A stretch of DNA of 64,000 bases from an uncultured Caldilineaceae bacterium (GCA_958295915.1 OY282381.1:580722-644721); one strand, 5' to 3'; numbered from the stretch's first letter, positions 33,422 through 42,916 are shown. A program made the numbers and translations. Notes: generated by a model from the letters alone, not told the origin.

Positions 33422-34654
33422 ATGCAGGTAACCCCATGGAGTGATGCGTTCTCCGGCTGGCTCATCGGGCTAGGGCTTCCCGACTGGGCGGCGCTCTTCG
33501 TCGTCTACGCAGTCGGCGCCTTTATCCTGATCAACTACGGCATGTTGTCGGTACTGCTGCTGATATGGATCACCCGTAAGGTCATCAGCCGCATTCAGGA
33601 TCGCATTGGCCCCAACCGCGTTGGCCCGTATGGCCTGCTCCAGACGGTCGCTGATGCGGCCAAACTGCTCTCCAAAGAAGACATCACCCCGAACGAGGCC
33701 GACAAGCTGGCCTACAATCTGTCGCCGATTCTGGCTGTATCCGGCGTGCTGATGCTGTTGGCCGTTATCCCTTTTGCGCCGGGACTCACTGGCGTGGATC
33801 TGAATATTGCGGCCCTGTACATTGTGGCCCTCGGTTCGATTGGCATTATGGCTGCGCTGATGGCCGGGTGGGGCAGCAACAACAAATATGCCCTGCTGGC
33901 CGGCTTTCGGGTGGTGGCACAGCTTCTGAGCTACGAGATTCCATTGGTGTTGGCAATTCTGACCGTCGTGTTCCTGACCGGCTCCATGCGTTTCGGCCAC
34001 ATCGTCGAGTTTCAGGCGCTGACTCTTGGCGGCTTCAACCTTGGGCTTGGCTGGCTCGGTATCGTCATGCCTGGGGCGCTGCTCGTCTTTTTCATCAGCT
34101 CTCTGGCTGAGGCGGAACTGACGCCTTTCGATCTGCTGGAAGCGGAATCCGAGTTGATCGCCGGATTCCATATCGAATACTCCGGCATGAAATTCGCCAT
34201 GTTCTTCCTGGCTCAATTTCTGAACGCCTGGGTGCTGGCTGCTGTGGGCGTCACTCTCTTTCTGGGGGGGTGGCAAGGCCCGGGTGTTGGTCTGCCGGTC
34301 ATCGGCCCGATTTTGGGACTCGGCTACTTTTTCATCAAAGTATATGGCGTCTATGTGCTTCAACAGTGGATTCGAGGCACGTTTCCCCGCATCCGTATCG
34401 ATCAGATGATGTATTTTGCCTGGAAGGTTCTGGTGCCGCTGATGATAGGTCTGATCGTTGCCCAAGCCATTATCCAAAAGCTGCCAACACCTGTTGCCAT
34501 TCAGTACGCGCTGGTCTTCATCGCCAATGTCGGCGTTATCGCCGTCGTTGCTTATATCCTGCAAGGTTACTTCCGGGAAGAACAGATCCGCACAAAGCGT
34601 TCATTCGAACCCAGTTCTCTCATTGGCACAATGCAGGTCACTGAAAAAAGCTAA
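33422..34654 (+). CDS. nuoH: NADH-quinone oxidoreductase subunit H (second set)
   Basis: 410 residues, about 85 longer than the first NuoH, with added N-terminal and C-terminal parts. GGAGG lies 8 nt before the ATG at 33422. The first loop is canonical ([36 protein letters not shown]). The third loop reads [31 protein letters not shown], where the family's Asn-Arg before x-PFDL is Glu-Leu. PFDL, the acidic run and the EYSGMKFA helix are kept. The C-terminal tail has one more helix and a basic end. The gene is followed by a broken IS607 tnpA rather than by nuoI. Confidence 0.95.
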   Translation: MQVTPWSDAFSGWLIGLGLPDWAALFVVYAVGAFILINYGMLSVLLLIWITRKVISRIQDRIGPNRVGPYGLLQTVADAAKLLSKEDITPNEADKLAYNLSPILAVSGVLMLLAVIPFAPGLTGVDLNIAALYIVALGSIGIMAALMAGWGSNNKYALLAGFRVVAQLLSYEIPLVLAILTVVFLTGSMRFGHIVEFQALTLGGFNLGLGWLGIVMPGALLVFFISSLAEAELTPFDLLEAESELIAGFHIEYSGMKFAMFFLAQFLNAWVLAAVGVTLFLGGWQGPGVGLPVIGPILGLGYFFIKVYGVYVLQQWIRGTFPRIRIDQMMYFAWKVLVPLMIGLIVAQAIIQKLPTPVAIQYALVFIANVGVIAVVAYILQGYFREEQIRTKRSFEPSSLIGTMQVTEKS

Positions 34655-34699
34655 TGCAGCTAGGGGGTTGGAGCGAAATGTAGCGCTATATGTTCGTAT

Positions 34700-34966
34700 G
34701 TGGATATGCATCTGACTTCGAGAGAAGCCGCCAAGCAGTTCGGCATGCATCCGCAAACAGTATGCAAGTATGGCGACAATGGTACAATTCCGATCTACCG
34801 AACGCCTTCGGGACAGCGACAGTATGACAGCGACACATACATACAGCGACACATAATCTTGGCCTATCGAGATCCGCCGCTGTTCTGCGCTATTGCCGAG
34901 TCTCGAGCGCCAGACAGAAAGACGACCGTGAAAGACAAGTCGCCTACATGCGAGAGCCCGACCACA
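34700..34966 (+). pseudogene. IS607-type serine recombinase TnpA, broken fragment
   Basis: From GTG 34700 the frame gives a MerR-like helix-turn-helix (LTSREAAKQFGMHPQTVCKY) and RTPSGQRQYDSDTY, the DNA-binding head of IS607 TnpA. From about 34876 the next frame gives AVLRYCRVSSARQKDDRERQ then VAYMRE, the start of the serine resolvase domain with the catalytic serine in RVSS. So one frameshift separates the two parts, and the remaining ~110 residues of the catalytic domain are gone. It lies between nuoH and nuoJ of the second set. In IS607 elements tnpA is normally joined to tnpB; a broken tnpB lies 3 kb to the left. Confidence 0.85.
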
Positions 34967-34982
34967 CAAGGCAGGGAATTTC

Positions 34983-35513
34983 ATGCAACTACCGTTGGGT
35001 ATAGAGGTACCGATTCCAACATTTGAGCAATTCGTGTTTCTCCAGGTTGCCTTGTTGACCGCTGTGGCCGGTTTGGCGGTGGTGACCAGCCGCAACCTCT
35101 TCCACAGCGCCCTGGCCCTGACGCTGACGTTCTTCGGCGTCGCTGGCGTCTATGTCTTTCTTGAGGCCGAGTTCTTGGCGATTAGCCAGATTCTGGTGTA
35201 CATAGGCGCGATCGCCATGCTTATCGCCTTCGCCATTATGCTTACGCGCAGTATGATGTATGGGCGCACATCGCTCCTGAACCATCAATGGGGGAAATCG
35301 TCCCTGTTCGCTTTTCTGTTTTTCATCGGTTTACTGGCTTTTGCGCGCGCCACGCCCTGGCCGGAGGCGGGTGAGCCGGTTATCGCCGACGAGGCGCTGA
35401 TCAGCGCGCTGGGTAAAGAGTTCGTAACCACGTACGTCATTGCCTTTGAAGTACTGGGGTTGCTGCTGCTGCTGGCATTGGTCGGCGCGGTGATGCTGGC
35501 GCGCGATCGCTGA
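34983..35513 (+). CDS. nuoJ: NADH-quinone oxidoreductase subunit J (second set)
   Basis: 176 residues, five membrane helices. SRNLFHSALALTLTFFGVAGVYVFLEAEFLAISQILVYIGAIAMLIAFAIML is the core (cited by LVYIGAIAMLIAFAIML). AGGGAA lies 6 nt before the ATG at 34983; the start sits only about 17 bp after the tnpA remnant. Related to, but clearly diverged from, the first NuoJ. Confidence 0.94.
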   Translation: MQLPLGIEVPIPTFEQFVFLQVALLTAVAGLAVVTSRNLFHSALALTLTFFGVAGVYVFLEAEFLAISQILVYIGAIAMLIAFAIMLTRSMMYGRTSLLNHQWGKSSLFAFLFFIGLLAFARATPWPEAGEPVIADEALISALGKEFVTTYVIAFEVLGLLLLLALVGAVMLARDR

Positions 35514-35584
35514 GAGCGATTTGATCTGTTCGCCCGGGCCGACCGTCCGCATGACTCCGTAACGCATTCCTTTGAGGTCGATTT

Positions 35585-35899
35585 ATGGTTCCGCTCAGTT
35601 GGTATCTTATGCTTGCCGCTTTTCTGTTCTCGTGCGGTCTGTACGGCGCGCTCGCCCGGCGCAATGCCATCGCTATGCTCATGGGGATTGAGCTTATGCT
35701 CAACGCGGCCAATATCAATCTGGTGGCATTTTGGCGTCATGGGGTCGGCCCCATGGAGGATTTGACCGGACAGGTTTTCGCCGTGTTTATCATTGGCCTG
35801 GCTGCGGCAGAAGCAGCCGTGGGCCTGGCGTTGATCATCGCCGTCTATCGTGAACGGCGCACTATCGACGTCGAAGAACTGGACATTCTCGCCGGATAA
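35585..35899 (+). CDS. nuoK: NADH-quinone oxidoreductase subunit K (second set)
   Basis: 104 residues, three membrane helices. The two family glutamates are in [19 protein letters not shown] and [19 protein letters not shown]. It lies 71 bp after nuoJ and 30 bp before a small TPR-like gene. Confidence 0.95.
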   Translation: MVPLSWYLMLAAFLFSCGLYGALARRNAIAMLMGIELMLNAANINLVAFWRHGVGPMEDLTGQVFAVFIIGLAAAEAAVGLALIIAVYRERRTIDVEELDILAG

Positions 35900-35929
35900 A
35901 TGCCGGATAGATGAAGTGAACTCGCAATT

Positions 35930-36283
35930 GTGGCCAAAAAACAGTTGACTGGTACACTTGAAGAGCAATGTGATTTTCTGTACCAACTCGCGCAGGAAAA
36001 GATGGCGAGCGGCAACTACACCGGCGCGGTCTATGCGCTCAAAGAGATCATCAAACATCATCCAGAGTACGAAAACGCGGCGCAACTGCTGACATCCGCC
36101 CGCAAGCAAAAGAGATCTCAGACATTCCGTCTGTTGATTTCACTCATCGGCGCCATCTTCTTTATTGGCATCGGTTCCATGACAGGGCTGCATACTGATG
36201 TGTGGCTGTTGGCGCTGGGATTCGTAGGGTTGCTGGTTGGGTATGGCGTGGCCGGTCTGGTCGGAGCCTCTGAACAGTCGTAG
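35930..36283 (+). CDS. Small TPR-like membrane protein within nuo set 2
   Basis: 117 residues, GTG start. Residues 10-55 form a tetratricopeptide-like helix pair (FLYQLAQEKMASGNYTGAVYALKEIIKHHPEY, cited by its MASGNYTGAVYALKEII core). Two hydrophobic helices follow (about 67-87 and 90-108). It is not a complex I subunit I recognise. Its place between nuoK and nuoL on the same strand suggests a role in assembly or partner binding of this set, but that is inference. The ribosome site is weak. Confidence 0.75.
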   Translation: MAKKQLTGTLEEQCDFLYQLAQEKMASGNYTGAVYALKEIIKHHPEYENAAQLLTSARKQKRSQTFRLLISLIGAIFFIGIGSMTGLHTDVWLLALGFVGLLVGYGVAGLVGASEQS

Positions 36284-36293
36284 GCCGCAGCTG

Positions 36294-36327
36294 TTGCACC
36301 GCGGTGGCTAGTGATCAGGCGCTCAAT
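36294..36327. repeat. Fragment of family A repeat
   Basis: ACCGCGGTGGCTAGTGATCAGG in the gap before nuoL of set 2, matching the left arm of family A only. Confidence 0.4.
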
Positions 36328-36392
36328 CCGGAATTATCCAATACGCACGATGCAAGACCGTTCAATTCTCATTCAATCTTGAGGCCTATTGT

Positions 36393-38639
36393 ATGGAAGG
36401 ATTATTCAGCGTCACCTGGGTTGTGCCGATTCCTCCCTTTTTGGCATTCCTGGCGATCATTCTCTTCCTGAACAGCAACAAACGGGGCAGCGCGCTGGTC
36501 GCCATCGGCGCCGCCCTCCTTAGCTGTCTGCTGGGATGGGGCATCGCCTTTGCTTCGTTCTTCAGAGAGCACTTCGGCGAACACCCCATCGACGAGGCGA
36601 TCTACACGATCCCCACAGGAAGCAGCGAGTTCGTCATCGGCTACGCGGTGGATCCAGCCAATGCCCTGATGCTCTTTATGGTGCCCTTCCTGGTCCTGAT
36701 GATTTTCATCTACTCCAGCGGCTACATGACCTTCCCCGGTCATCTGCAAGGGGCGCAGTATCCGGCTGCCTATGCCCAAGGCAAAGACCCCCGCTATAGC
36801 CGATTTATGGCCTATATCTGCCTCTTTGCCACAGGCATGTTGGGGCTGGTCGTTGCCAACAATCTGCTCCAATTCTTTATGTTTTGGGAGGTGATGGGGC
36901 TGTGCAGCTACCTTCTTATCGGCTTCTGGCACGAGAAAGCGCCCGCCAGGGCTGCGGCGGTGAAAGCATTCATCACCACGCGTATTGGCGATGCCCTTCT
37001 CATGATCGGCATGATTTTGCTATACGTGCGCAGCGACCCCAGCAGCCTGCGTTTCAGCGAGCTGTTCACGGAACACAACCTGGAGCAACTCGCCCATTCG
37101 ATAGTAAGCCTACCTCTGTTCGGCGAAGTCCACTGGATTTCGCTCATCGCCGTGCTGATCTTCTGCGGCGCCATCGGCAAGAGCGCTCAGTTCCCACTGC
37201 ACGTCTGGCTGCCGGATGCGATGGAAGGCCCGACACCGGTCAGCGCCATGATTCACGCTGCCACGATGGTGTCAGCAGGCGTCTTTCTGCTGGTGCGCAT
37301 GTTCCCGATCTATGCGTTCGCCGGTGAAGTCTCGACCGGGACACTACAGTTCGTCGCCTTCATCGGCGCCTTTACCGCGCTCTTTGCGGCCACCATCGCC
37401 GTGGCCCAGTGGGATATCAAACGGGTGCTGGCCTATTCCACCATCTCCCAACTTGGCTATATGGTGGCCGCCATCGGTATGGGGGCATACGTGGCCGCGC
37501 TGTTCCACCTGTTGACCCATGCTTTCTTCAAAGCGCTTCTGTTCCTTGGCTCCGGCAGTGTGATTCACGGGGTTGAACATGGTTTCCATCACGCGCACGA
37601 GCATGCTCACGGCTCGGATGGCAACCATAGCGCAGCAGAGGCTGCGGCCCATCAGGGCGAACATATCGTGCGCCGCGCTGACGGCGCGCTGGATACAGAA
37701 GATCCCCAGGATATGCGCAATATGGGCGGCCTGCTGACGCGGATGCCCCGCACCGGCTGGACATTTATCATCGGCGGGCTGGCCTTGTCCGGCTTCCCCC
37801 TTGTCACGGCTGGCTTTTGGTCGAAGGATGAGATTCTGGCGGTGGCCTGGGATGGCGGCCAGCAGTGGGTTTTCTGGACCTTGGCCCTGGCGGCCTTTCT
37901 GACAGCCTTCTACACAATGCGCCAGATCGGGCTGACATTCCTGGGCCAGGCCCGCACGCCGGGGGCTTCTCATGCGCCGGAAAGTGTCGCCAGCATGACG
38001 GTCCCGCTACTTCTGATCAGCATCTTTGCCATCGTCGGCGGCTGGGTCGGCATCCCAAGTTCATTCCCGTTGTTGGGTGGGCTGGTTCCAAACTGGATCG
38101 AACATTTCCTCGAACCGTATATGGAGTTCATGCACCTGCACCCCCACCATCCAGCCTTTCACTTCATGCCTCTGGCGGTGTCCCTGGTGGTGGCGTTGGG
38201 CGGCCTTGGGGTGGGGTATCGCATCTATGGTCAGGGCTTGAAGGAAGGGCAGACGGACCCGGTTGCCCGGCTACTCGGTCCCATCTGGTGGATGTGGCAT
38301 CGCAAGTATTGGATCGACGAACTGTATCATGGCACGATCGTTCTGTTCACACTGTGGCTGAGCCGGTTCCTGGCTCTGTTCGACCGCGAATGGGTCATCG
38401 ATTGGATTGTGAACGGCGTTGGGCGGCTTGCCATTCTGTTCAGTGAACTCATTTCCGCCTTTGACAGATTTGTGGTTGATGGCCTCGTCGACGGTGTTGG
38501 CTGGGTCTCCGACCAGGCCGGCCACATCGCCCGCCTGTTGCAGGATGGCCGTGTACAGACATATTTGCTGTTCGGCATGTTGATACTGGCTGTGTGGCTC
38601 TTCCTGAACGTTCTACCGATGATTCTAACGTTGGTTTAA
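36393..38639 (+). CDS. nuoL: NADH-quinone oxidoreductase subunit L (second set)
   Basis: 748 residues, about 100 longer than the first NuoL. Core motifs are intact: [51 protein letters not shown] (cited by [19 protein letters not shown]), [38 protein letters not shown]. After that comes a His-rich hydrophilic insert of about 50 residues (from about 390, [19 protein letters not shown], to [14 protein letters not shown]), absent from the first copy. The C-terminal lateral helix region ends with a hydrophobic segment. The start ATG at 36393 follows an AT-rich gap. Confidence 0.95.
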   Translation: MEGLFSVTWVVPIPPFLAFLAIILFLNSNKRGSALVAIGAALLSCLLGWGIAFASFFREHFGEHPIDEAIYTIPTGSSEFVIGYAVDPANALMLFMVPFLVLMIFIYSSGYMTFPGHLQGAQYPAAYAQGKDPRYSRFMAYICLFATGMLGLVVANNLLQFFMFWEVMGLCSYLLIGFWHEKAPARAAAVKAFITTRIGDALLMIGMILLYVRSDPSSLRFSELFTEHNLEQLAHSIVSLPLFGEVHWISLIAVLIFCGAIGKSAQFPLHVWLPDAMEGPTPVSAMIHAATMVSAGVFLLVRMFPIYAFAGEVSTGTLQFVAFIGAFTALFAATIAVAQWDIKRVLAYSTISQLGYMVAAIGMGAYVAALFHLLTHAFFKALLFLGSGSVIHGVEHGFHHAHEHAHGSDGNHSAAEAAAHQGEHIVRRADGALDTEDPQDMRNMGGLLTRMPRTGWTFIIGGLALSGFPLVTAGFWSKDEILAVAWDGGQQWVFWTLALAAFLTAFYTMRQIGLTFLGQARTPGASHAPESVASMTVPLLLISIFAIVGGWVGIPSSFPLLGGLVPNWIEHFLEPYMEFMHLHPHHPAFHFMPLAVSLVVALGGLGVGYRIYGQGLKEGQTDPVARLLGPIWWMWHRKYWIDELYHGTIVLFTLWLSRFLALFDREWVIDWIVNGVGRLAILFSELISAFDRFVVDGLVDGVGWVSDQAGHIARLLQDGRVQTYLLFGMLILAVWLFLNVLPMILTLV

Positions 38640-38686
38640 GGAGTCGCGCGACTCATTTCTCATTAACTTTGCGTGGAGATGGCTTC

Positions 38687-40285
38687 ATGGAATCACCTGA
38701 TTCAGTTGTTCTGACAGTTCTGCTCTTCTGGCCGCTGGTAGCGGCTCTGCTCGTCATCCTGTTTGGCAGCAGTGACAGGTTGATCAAGAACGGCTCGATT
38801 TGGGCCAGTCTGCTCCCCCTCGGCCTCAGCATTTATCTGCTGTTTGCCTATGATATCGAAGGGGGGGGCATGCAGTTTGAGCAGGTCGCCGAATGGATTC
38901 CCCAACTCAATGCGGGGTACCACATCGGCGTCGACGGATTGAGCATTCCTTTGATCTTTCTCACGGCCCTGCTCAGCACACTGAGCCTGTACTACAGCGC
39001 CGGTGTCATCAATCAGCGCGTGAAGGAATACTTTTTCCTGATGCACCTGCTGGAGTTCAGCATGCTGGGCGTCTTTCTGGCCTTGGACTATGTTCTTTTC
39101 TACGTCTTCTGGGAGATAAGCCTCGTGCCGATGTACTTTCTCATCGGAATATGGGGAGGCGCCAACCGCGGCTACGCAGCCATTAAGTTCTTTATCTACA
39201 CCCTCGTCGGTTCCGTGGCGATGTTGTTGGCGATTCTGGGCGTCTACTTCGCCACCGGCACCTTTGACATTGTCGAGGCGGCTGCGGCCCAGCCTTTCGC
39301 CGGCAACCTGACGCTGGCCAGCCTGGCATTCTGGGGCTTCTTCCTGGGCTTCGCCTTCAAAGTCCCCAGTTTCCCGTTCCACACCTGGCTGCCTGACGCC
39401 CATACGGAAGCGCCTACCGCCGGTTCCGTTATTCTGGCCGGCGTTCTTCTGAAACTGGGGGCGTACGGAATGTTGCGCATTATGCTGCCCAGCTTCCCGG
39501 AGGCGTCCGTCTATTGGGCATCCTGGTTGGTGGCTTTGGGCGCCATCGCCATTGTCTACGGGGCGTTCGTCTGCGTGGCCCAGACAGACCTGAAGCGGCT
39601 GATCGCCTATAGCTCCGTCAGTCATATGGGCTATGTTATGCTGGGCATCGGCGCGGCGGCCACGATCATGACGCCGGACGCCCTTGCCAGCGCGGTCGAT
39701 CGGTTCGGGCTGAGCGCAGAAGCCATTCAGGACAGCGCGGCCATGGCCCTCAACGGCGCCGCGTTACAGATGTTTAACCACGGCATTATCACCGGGGCGT
39801 TGTTCTTCCTCGTCGGCATCATCTATGAGCGCGCGCACACCCGGGATCTTTCGCTGTTCGGGGGCCTGGCGACCAAGACGCCGCACTTCTATGGCCTTAT
39901 GCTGACGGCCGCTTTCGCCAGCTTGGGGCTGCCCGGTCTGGCTGGCTTCTGGGCAGAACTCTTCACCTTCCGCGGCGCCTTTGCGCTGATGCCCTATTGG
40001 GCGGCCTTCGGCACTATCGGCATTGTCATCACTGCCGTCTACATTCTCTATCGCATCATCCAGAACGTCTTCTTGGGCGAATATGATGAACACAAACTCC
40101 CCCACTGGACGACCGTGGAGGGGCATCAGGCGGACGGCCCCACCGATATGGTCGGATTCGAAAAAGTGACTATGTGGCCGCTGATCGCCGCTATGTTCCT
40201 GCTCGGCATCTACCCGACGCCGTTGATAAACTACTTCAATCGCTCGGCGCAGGAGTTGCTGGCGTTTGTGCGAAATCTGGTCTGA
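38687..40285 (+). CDS. nuoM: NADH-quinone oxidoreductase subunit M (second set)
   Basis: 532 residues. GGAG lies 10 nt upstream of the ATG at 38687. The proton-channel residues are kept: glutamate in FYVFWEISLVPMYFLIG, lysine in GFAFKVPSFPFHTWLPDAH, and an acidic residue in GLPGLAGFWAELFTF. An extra 30-residue loop at about 325-355 (TPDALASAVDRFGLSAEAIQ) distinguishes it from the first NuoM. It follows nuoL by 47 bp. Confidence 0.95.
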   Translation: MESPDSVVLTVLLFWPLVAALLVILFGSSDRLIKNGSIWASLLPLGLSIYLLFAYDIEGGGMQFEQVAEWIPQLNAGYHIGVDGLSIPLIFLTALLSTLSLYYSAGVINQRVKEYFFLMHLLEFSMLGVFLALDYVLFYVFWEISLVPMYFLIGIWGGANRGYAAIKFFIYTLVGSVAMLLAILGVYFATGTFDIVEAAAAQPFAGNLTLASLAFWGFFLGFAFKVPSFPFHTWLPDAHTEAPTAGSVILAGVLLKLGAYGMLRIMLPSFPEASVYWASWLVALGAIAIVYGAFVCVAQTDLKRLIAYSSVSHMGYVMLGIGAAATIMTPDALASAVDRFGLSAEAIQDSAAMALNGAALQMFNHGIITGALFFLVGIIYERAHTRDLSLFGGLATKTPHFYGLMLTAAFASLGLPGLAGFWAELFTFRGAFALMPYWAAFGTIGIVITAVYILYRIIQNVFLGEYDEHKLPHWTTVEGHQADGPTDMVGFEKVTMWPLIAAMFLLGIYPTPLINYFNRSAQELLAFVRNLV

Positions 40286-40290
40286 ACGGA

Positions 40291-40380
40291 AACCACAGTG
40301 GCTGGCGCATTGCAGTGCCTGCCCGCTAGCCACTGTTCGCAACGCGGCAGTACTCAGCATCACCGACCACTGCGGTTCTG
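40291..40380. repeat. Intergenic repeat, family A, copy 3
   Basis: Between nuoM and nuoN of set 2. It contains CCACAGTGGC, then GCTAGCCACTGTTCGCAA, CGCGGCAG, ACTCAGCATCACCGACCACT and GCGGTT. The outer arms (AACCACAGTGG and CCACTGCGGTT) are nearly inverse. The GCCCTCTGGGC block of copies 1 and 2 is deleted here. Confidence 0.7.
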
Positions 40381-40395
40381 AATGGAGAACGACAC

Positions 40396-41889
40396 TTGGG
40401 CGACTTAGGCTTCATTGCACCCGAAATCATACTTCTCATCGGCGGCCTGTTCGTCTTCTGTCTGGACGTGGCCTACGATCCCGGCGTTGGCAAGAAGTCC
40501 GGTTTGAGCTATATGGCGCTGTCGGCTCTATTCCTGAGCGCGGCTCTGATTGCGGCTGTCCTGCAACTGGACATCGAGGAGCCGCATGTGGCCTTCTCTA
40601 TGATGACCGTCGATCGCTTCGGCAGCTTCATCAAGGTCACCATCTTCTCTGGGATGATCCTGACGGCCATCGCCGGTGGACGCTATATAAACCGCCGATC
40701 CGGCAACCAGGGCGAATTCTGGACATTCTTTCTGATGGTCAGCCTGGCGATGAGCATTGCCGTCAGCGCCAACAATTTGGTGCTGGTCTACCTTGCCATC
40801 GAGTTTCTGTCCATCACCAGTTATATGCTGGCCGGTTTTCTGCGGGAGAATCGCCGCAGCAATGAGGCCGGACTCAAGTATTTCCTGTATGGGTCCATCG
40901 CCTCGGCGGTGATGCTCTACGGCATCAGCCTGCTCTACGGAGCCACCGGATCTCTGTATCTCAACGACATCGCCGCCGCCTTTGCTGAAATCATCGGCGA
41001 TGCCCAGGAGATCAGCGGATTGGCCTTTGCGGCTCTGCCGGCGATGCTTCTGATTCTGGCGGGTTTGGGTTTCAAGGCAAGCCTGGCGCCCTTCTACCAA
41101 TGGGCGCCGGACACCTACGACGGTTCGCCCACACCGGTTGCCACCTATCTGTCCACGGCTTCGAAGGCCGCGGCCTTCGCTGTGCTGGCCCGCTTTTTCG
41201 TCGTGGGCATGGCCTCCTTCGAAGTCAACTGGGCGCCGGTGTTGGCCGCTTTCAGCATCATCACCATGACGATGGGCAACCTGGCCGCTCTGCGCCAGAA
41301 CAACGTCAAGCGCATGCTGGCCTACAGTTCCGTGGCCCAGGCTGGCTACATTCTGATGGGCCTGGTGGCGGTGACGTCCGTCTCTCCGAGCGCAATGGAT
41401 GGGCTCAACGGCGTGCTGCTTTACCTCTTCGCCTATCTATTCACCAACGTCGGCGCATTTCTGGTCGTCATGGCCCTGGAAGAGGCGGTCAACAGCACGG
41501 ATATCAGCGCCTATCAGGGGTTGATCAAACGGGCCCCGTGGCTGGCTGCTATGTTCACGGTTTTTCTGCTTAGTCTGACCGGCATCCCTGTCACTGGGGG
41601 CTTCTTCGGCAAATTTTACGTTTTCGGCGCGGCTATTCAACGCCAGTACTTCTGGCTGGCCGCCATCGGCATGATCAATGCGGGTATCGCCGCTTTCTAC
41701 TATCTGCGGGTGATACAGGCGATGTTCTTTACCCAGGATGACGAGGCCGAAACTCTGGACGTGCCGATGGCCCTGCAGACCAGTCTTCTCATCTGCACAA
41801 TCGCCACCATCTGGGTCGGCGTCTATCCCAGCGCCGTGCTTGATTGGGTCAGCGACGCTTCCGTTCAGCTACTGACGGTTGTGCCGTAG
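40396..41889 (+). CDS. nuoN: NADH-quinone oxidoreductase subunit N (second set)
   Basis: 497 residues, 13-14 membrane helices. The start is TTG at 40396, with GGAG 8 nt upstream; no ATG fits the frame. NEAGLKYFLYGSIASAVMLYGISLLYGATGS (cited by GLKYFLYGSIASAVML), GFKASLAPFYQWAPDTYDGSPTPVATYLS with the channel lysine, and LAALRQNNVKRMLAYSSVAQAGY are conserved. It closes the second set; its stop is 4 bp from the end of the convergent aldo/keto reductase gene. Confidence 0.95.
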   Translation: MGDLGFIAPEIILLIGGLFVFCLDVAYDPGVGKKSGLSYMALSALFLSAALIAAVLQLDIEEPHVAFSMMTVDRFGSFIKVTIFSGMILTAIAGGRYINRRSGNQGEFWTFFLMVSLAMSIAVSANNLVLVYLAIEFLSITSYMLAGFLRENRRSNEAGLKYFLYGSIASAVMLYGISLLYGATGSLYLNDIAAAFAEIIGDAQEISGLAFAALPAMLLILAGLGFKASLAPFYQWAPDTYDGSPTPVATYLSTASKAAAFAVLARFFVVGMASFEVNWAPVLAAFSIITMTMGNLAALRQNNVKRMLAYSSVAQAGYILMGLVAVTSVSPSAMDGLNGVLLYLFAYLFTNVGAFLVVMALEEAVNSTDISAYQGLIKRAPWLAAMFTVFLLSLTGIPVTGGFFGKFYVFGAAIQRQYFWLAAIGMINAGIAAFYYLRVIQAMFFTQDDEAETLDVPMALQTSLLICTIATIWVGVYPSAVLDWVSDASVQLLTVVP

Positions 41890-41893
41890 GCGC

Positions 41894-42916
41894 TTATGGC
41901 GTAGGCGCATCCTCCTGGAGTAGGCCCTCAGATTTGAGCGTCGCCCACAATTCCTGCGGGATCGGATGCTGGAGCAGGCTGAAATTGTCCCGCACATGCG
42001 CCGGTTTCACGGCGCCGGGAATGATGGCCGCCACACTGGGGTGGGCCAGCAAGAACTGGAGCGCAGCGGCCGGCAGTGGTGTCTGGTGGCGCTGGCAGAC
42101 TTCCGCGATGCGGTCGGTCTTGGCCATTATCTCCGGGGAGGCCGGCGCGTAGAAGTAGCGAGCGCCGGGCGTCGCGCCTGTGGCCAGAATGCCTGAGGCA
42201 AAAACAGCGCCGATGACGATACTGATGCCGTGTTGCGCGCAGAGGGGGAACTCCTCCGCCAGCATGGCCTGCGTCAGCAGGTTGTAGCCGTAGGCGACCA
42301 GAAAGAAATCCAGATCCACCAGATCGAGAAAGCGGGGAATCATTCCCAGCTCATTGATGCCCGCGCCCACCCCTTTGATCAGCCCGTTGCGGCGCAGCTC
42401 GTCGAGCGCGCGCCAACCGCTGGTGAAGAGTTGGGTGAGGTAGGCGTTGACCCGAGCCTCAGTTCCGTAGAAATAAAAGTCCAGATCGTGGATAACCAAC
42501 AGGTCGATGGAGGGCAGGCTGAGCCGTTGCAGGCTATCTTCGTAGGCGCGCAGAATGCCGTCGTAGCTATAATCGACCGTGAATTCGAAGGGCAGGCCAC
42601 CCACCCACTCGCCCCGATCGAAGGTAGCCGGAGTACGGGCCGGTCGGAAGACCCGCCCGACTTTCGTCGAGAGCGCGAACTCCGCCCGGGGCTGCTGACG
42701 TAAAAAATGACCGACACGGTGCTCGCTCTTGCCGTAGCCATAGAACGGGGACGTATCGAAAAAGCGCACACCCACATCCCAGGCGGTCTGTAAGACCTCC
42801 TGCGCCGCCTCCTCACTGATCGCTTCGAACAAGTCGCCCAGGGGCGCGGCGCCCAGCCCGAACTCGGTGACGCGGGTTCCCGTGTTGCCGATCTCTCTCT
42901 GCGGTATGCTGCTCAT
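41894..42916 (-). CDS. Aldo/keto reductase, aldose or L-fucose dehydrogenase type
   Basis: 340 residues, TIM-barrel NAD(P)-dependent oxidoreductase. The catalytic tetrad is visible as D in FFDTSPFYGYGKSE, Y in the same segment, K in LSTKVGRV and H in LLVIHDLDFY. The spacing and the LGLGAAPLGDLF-like N-terminus (GLGAAPLGDLF) resemble D-threo-aldose 1-dehydrogenase/L-fucose dehydrogenase members, which oxidise sugars to lactones. The ATG at 42916 has GGAGAG upstream. The substrate is inferred from subfamily likeness only. Confidence 0.92.
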   Translation of the reverse strand: MSSIPQREIGNTGTRVTEFGLGAAPLGDLFEAISEEAAQEVLQTAWDVGVRFFDTSPFYGYGKSEHRVGHFLRQQPRAEFALSTKVGRVFRPARTPATFDRGEWVGGLPFEFTVDYSYDGILRAYEDSLQRLSLPSIDLLVIHDLDFYFYGTEARVNAYLTQLFTSGWRALDELRRNGLIKGVGAGINELGMIPRFLDLVDLDFFLVAYGYNLLTQAMLAEEFPLCAQHGISIVIGAVFASGILATGATPGARYFYAPASPEIMAKTDRIAEVCQRHQTPLPAAALQFLLAHPSVAAIIPGAVKPAHVRDNFSLLQHPIPQELWATLKSEGLLQEDAPTP

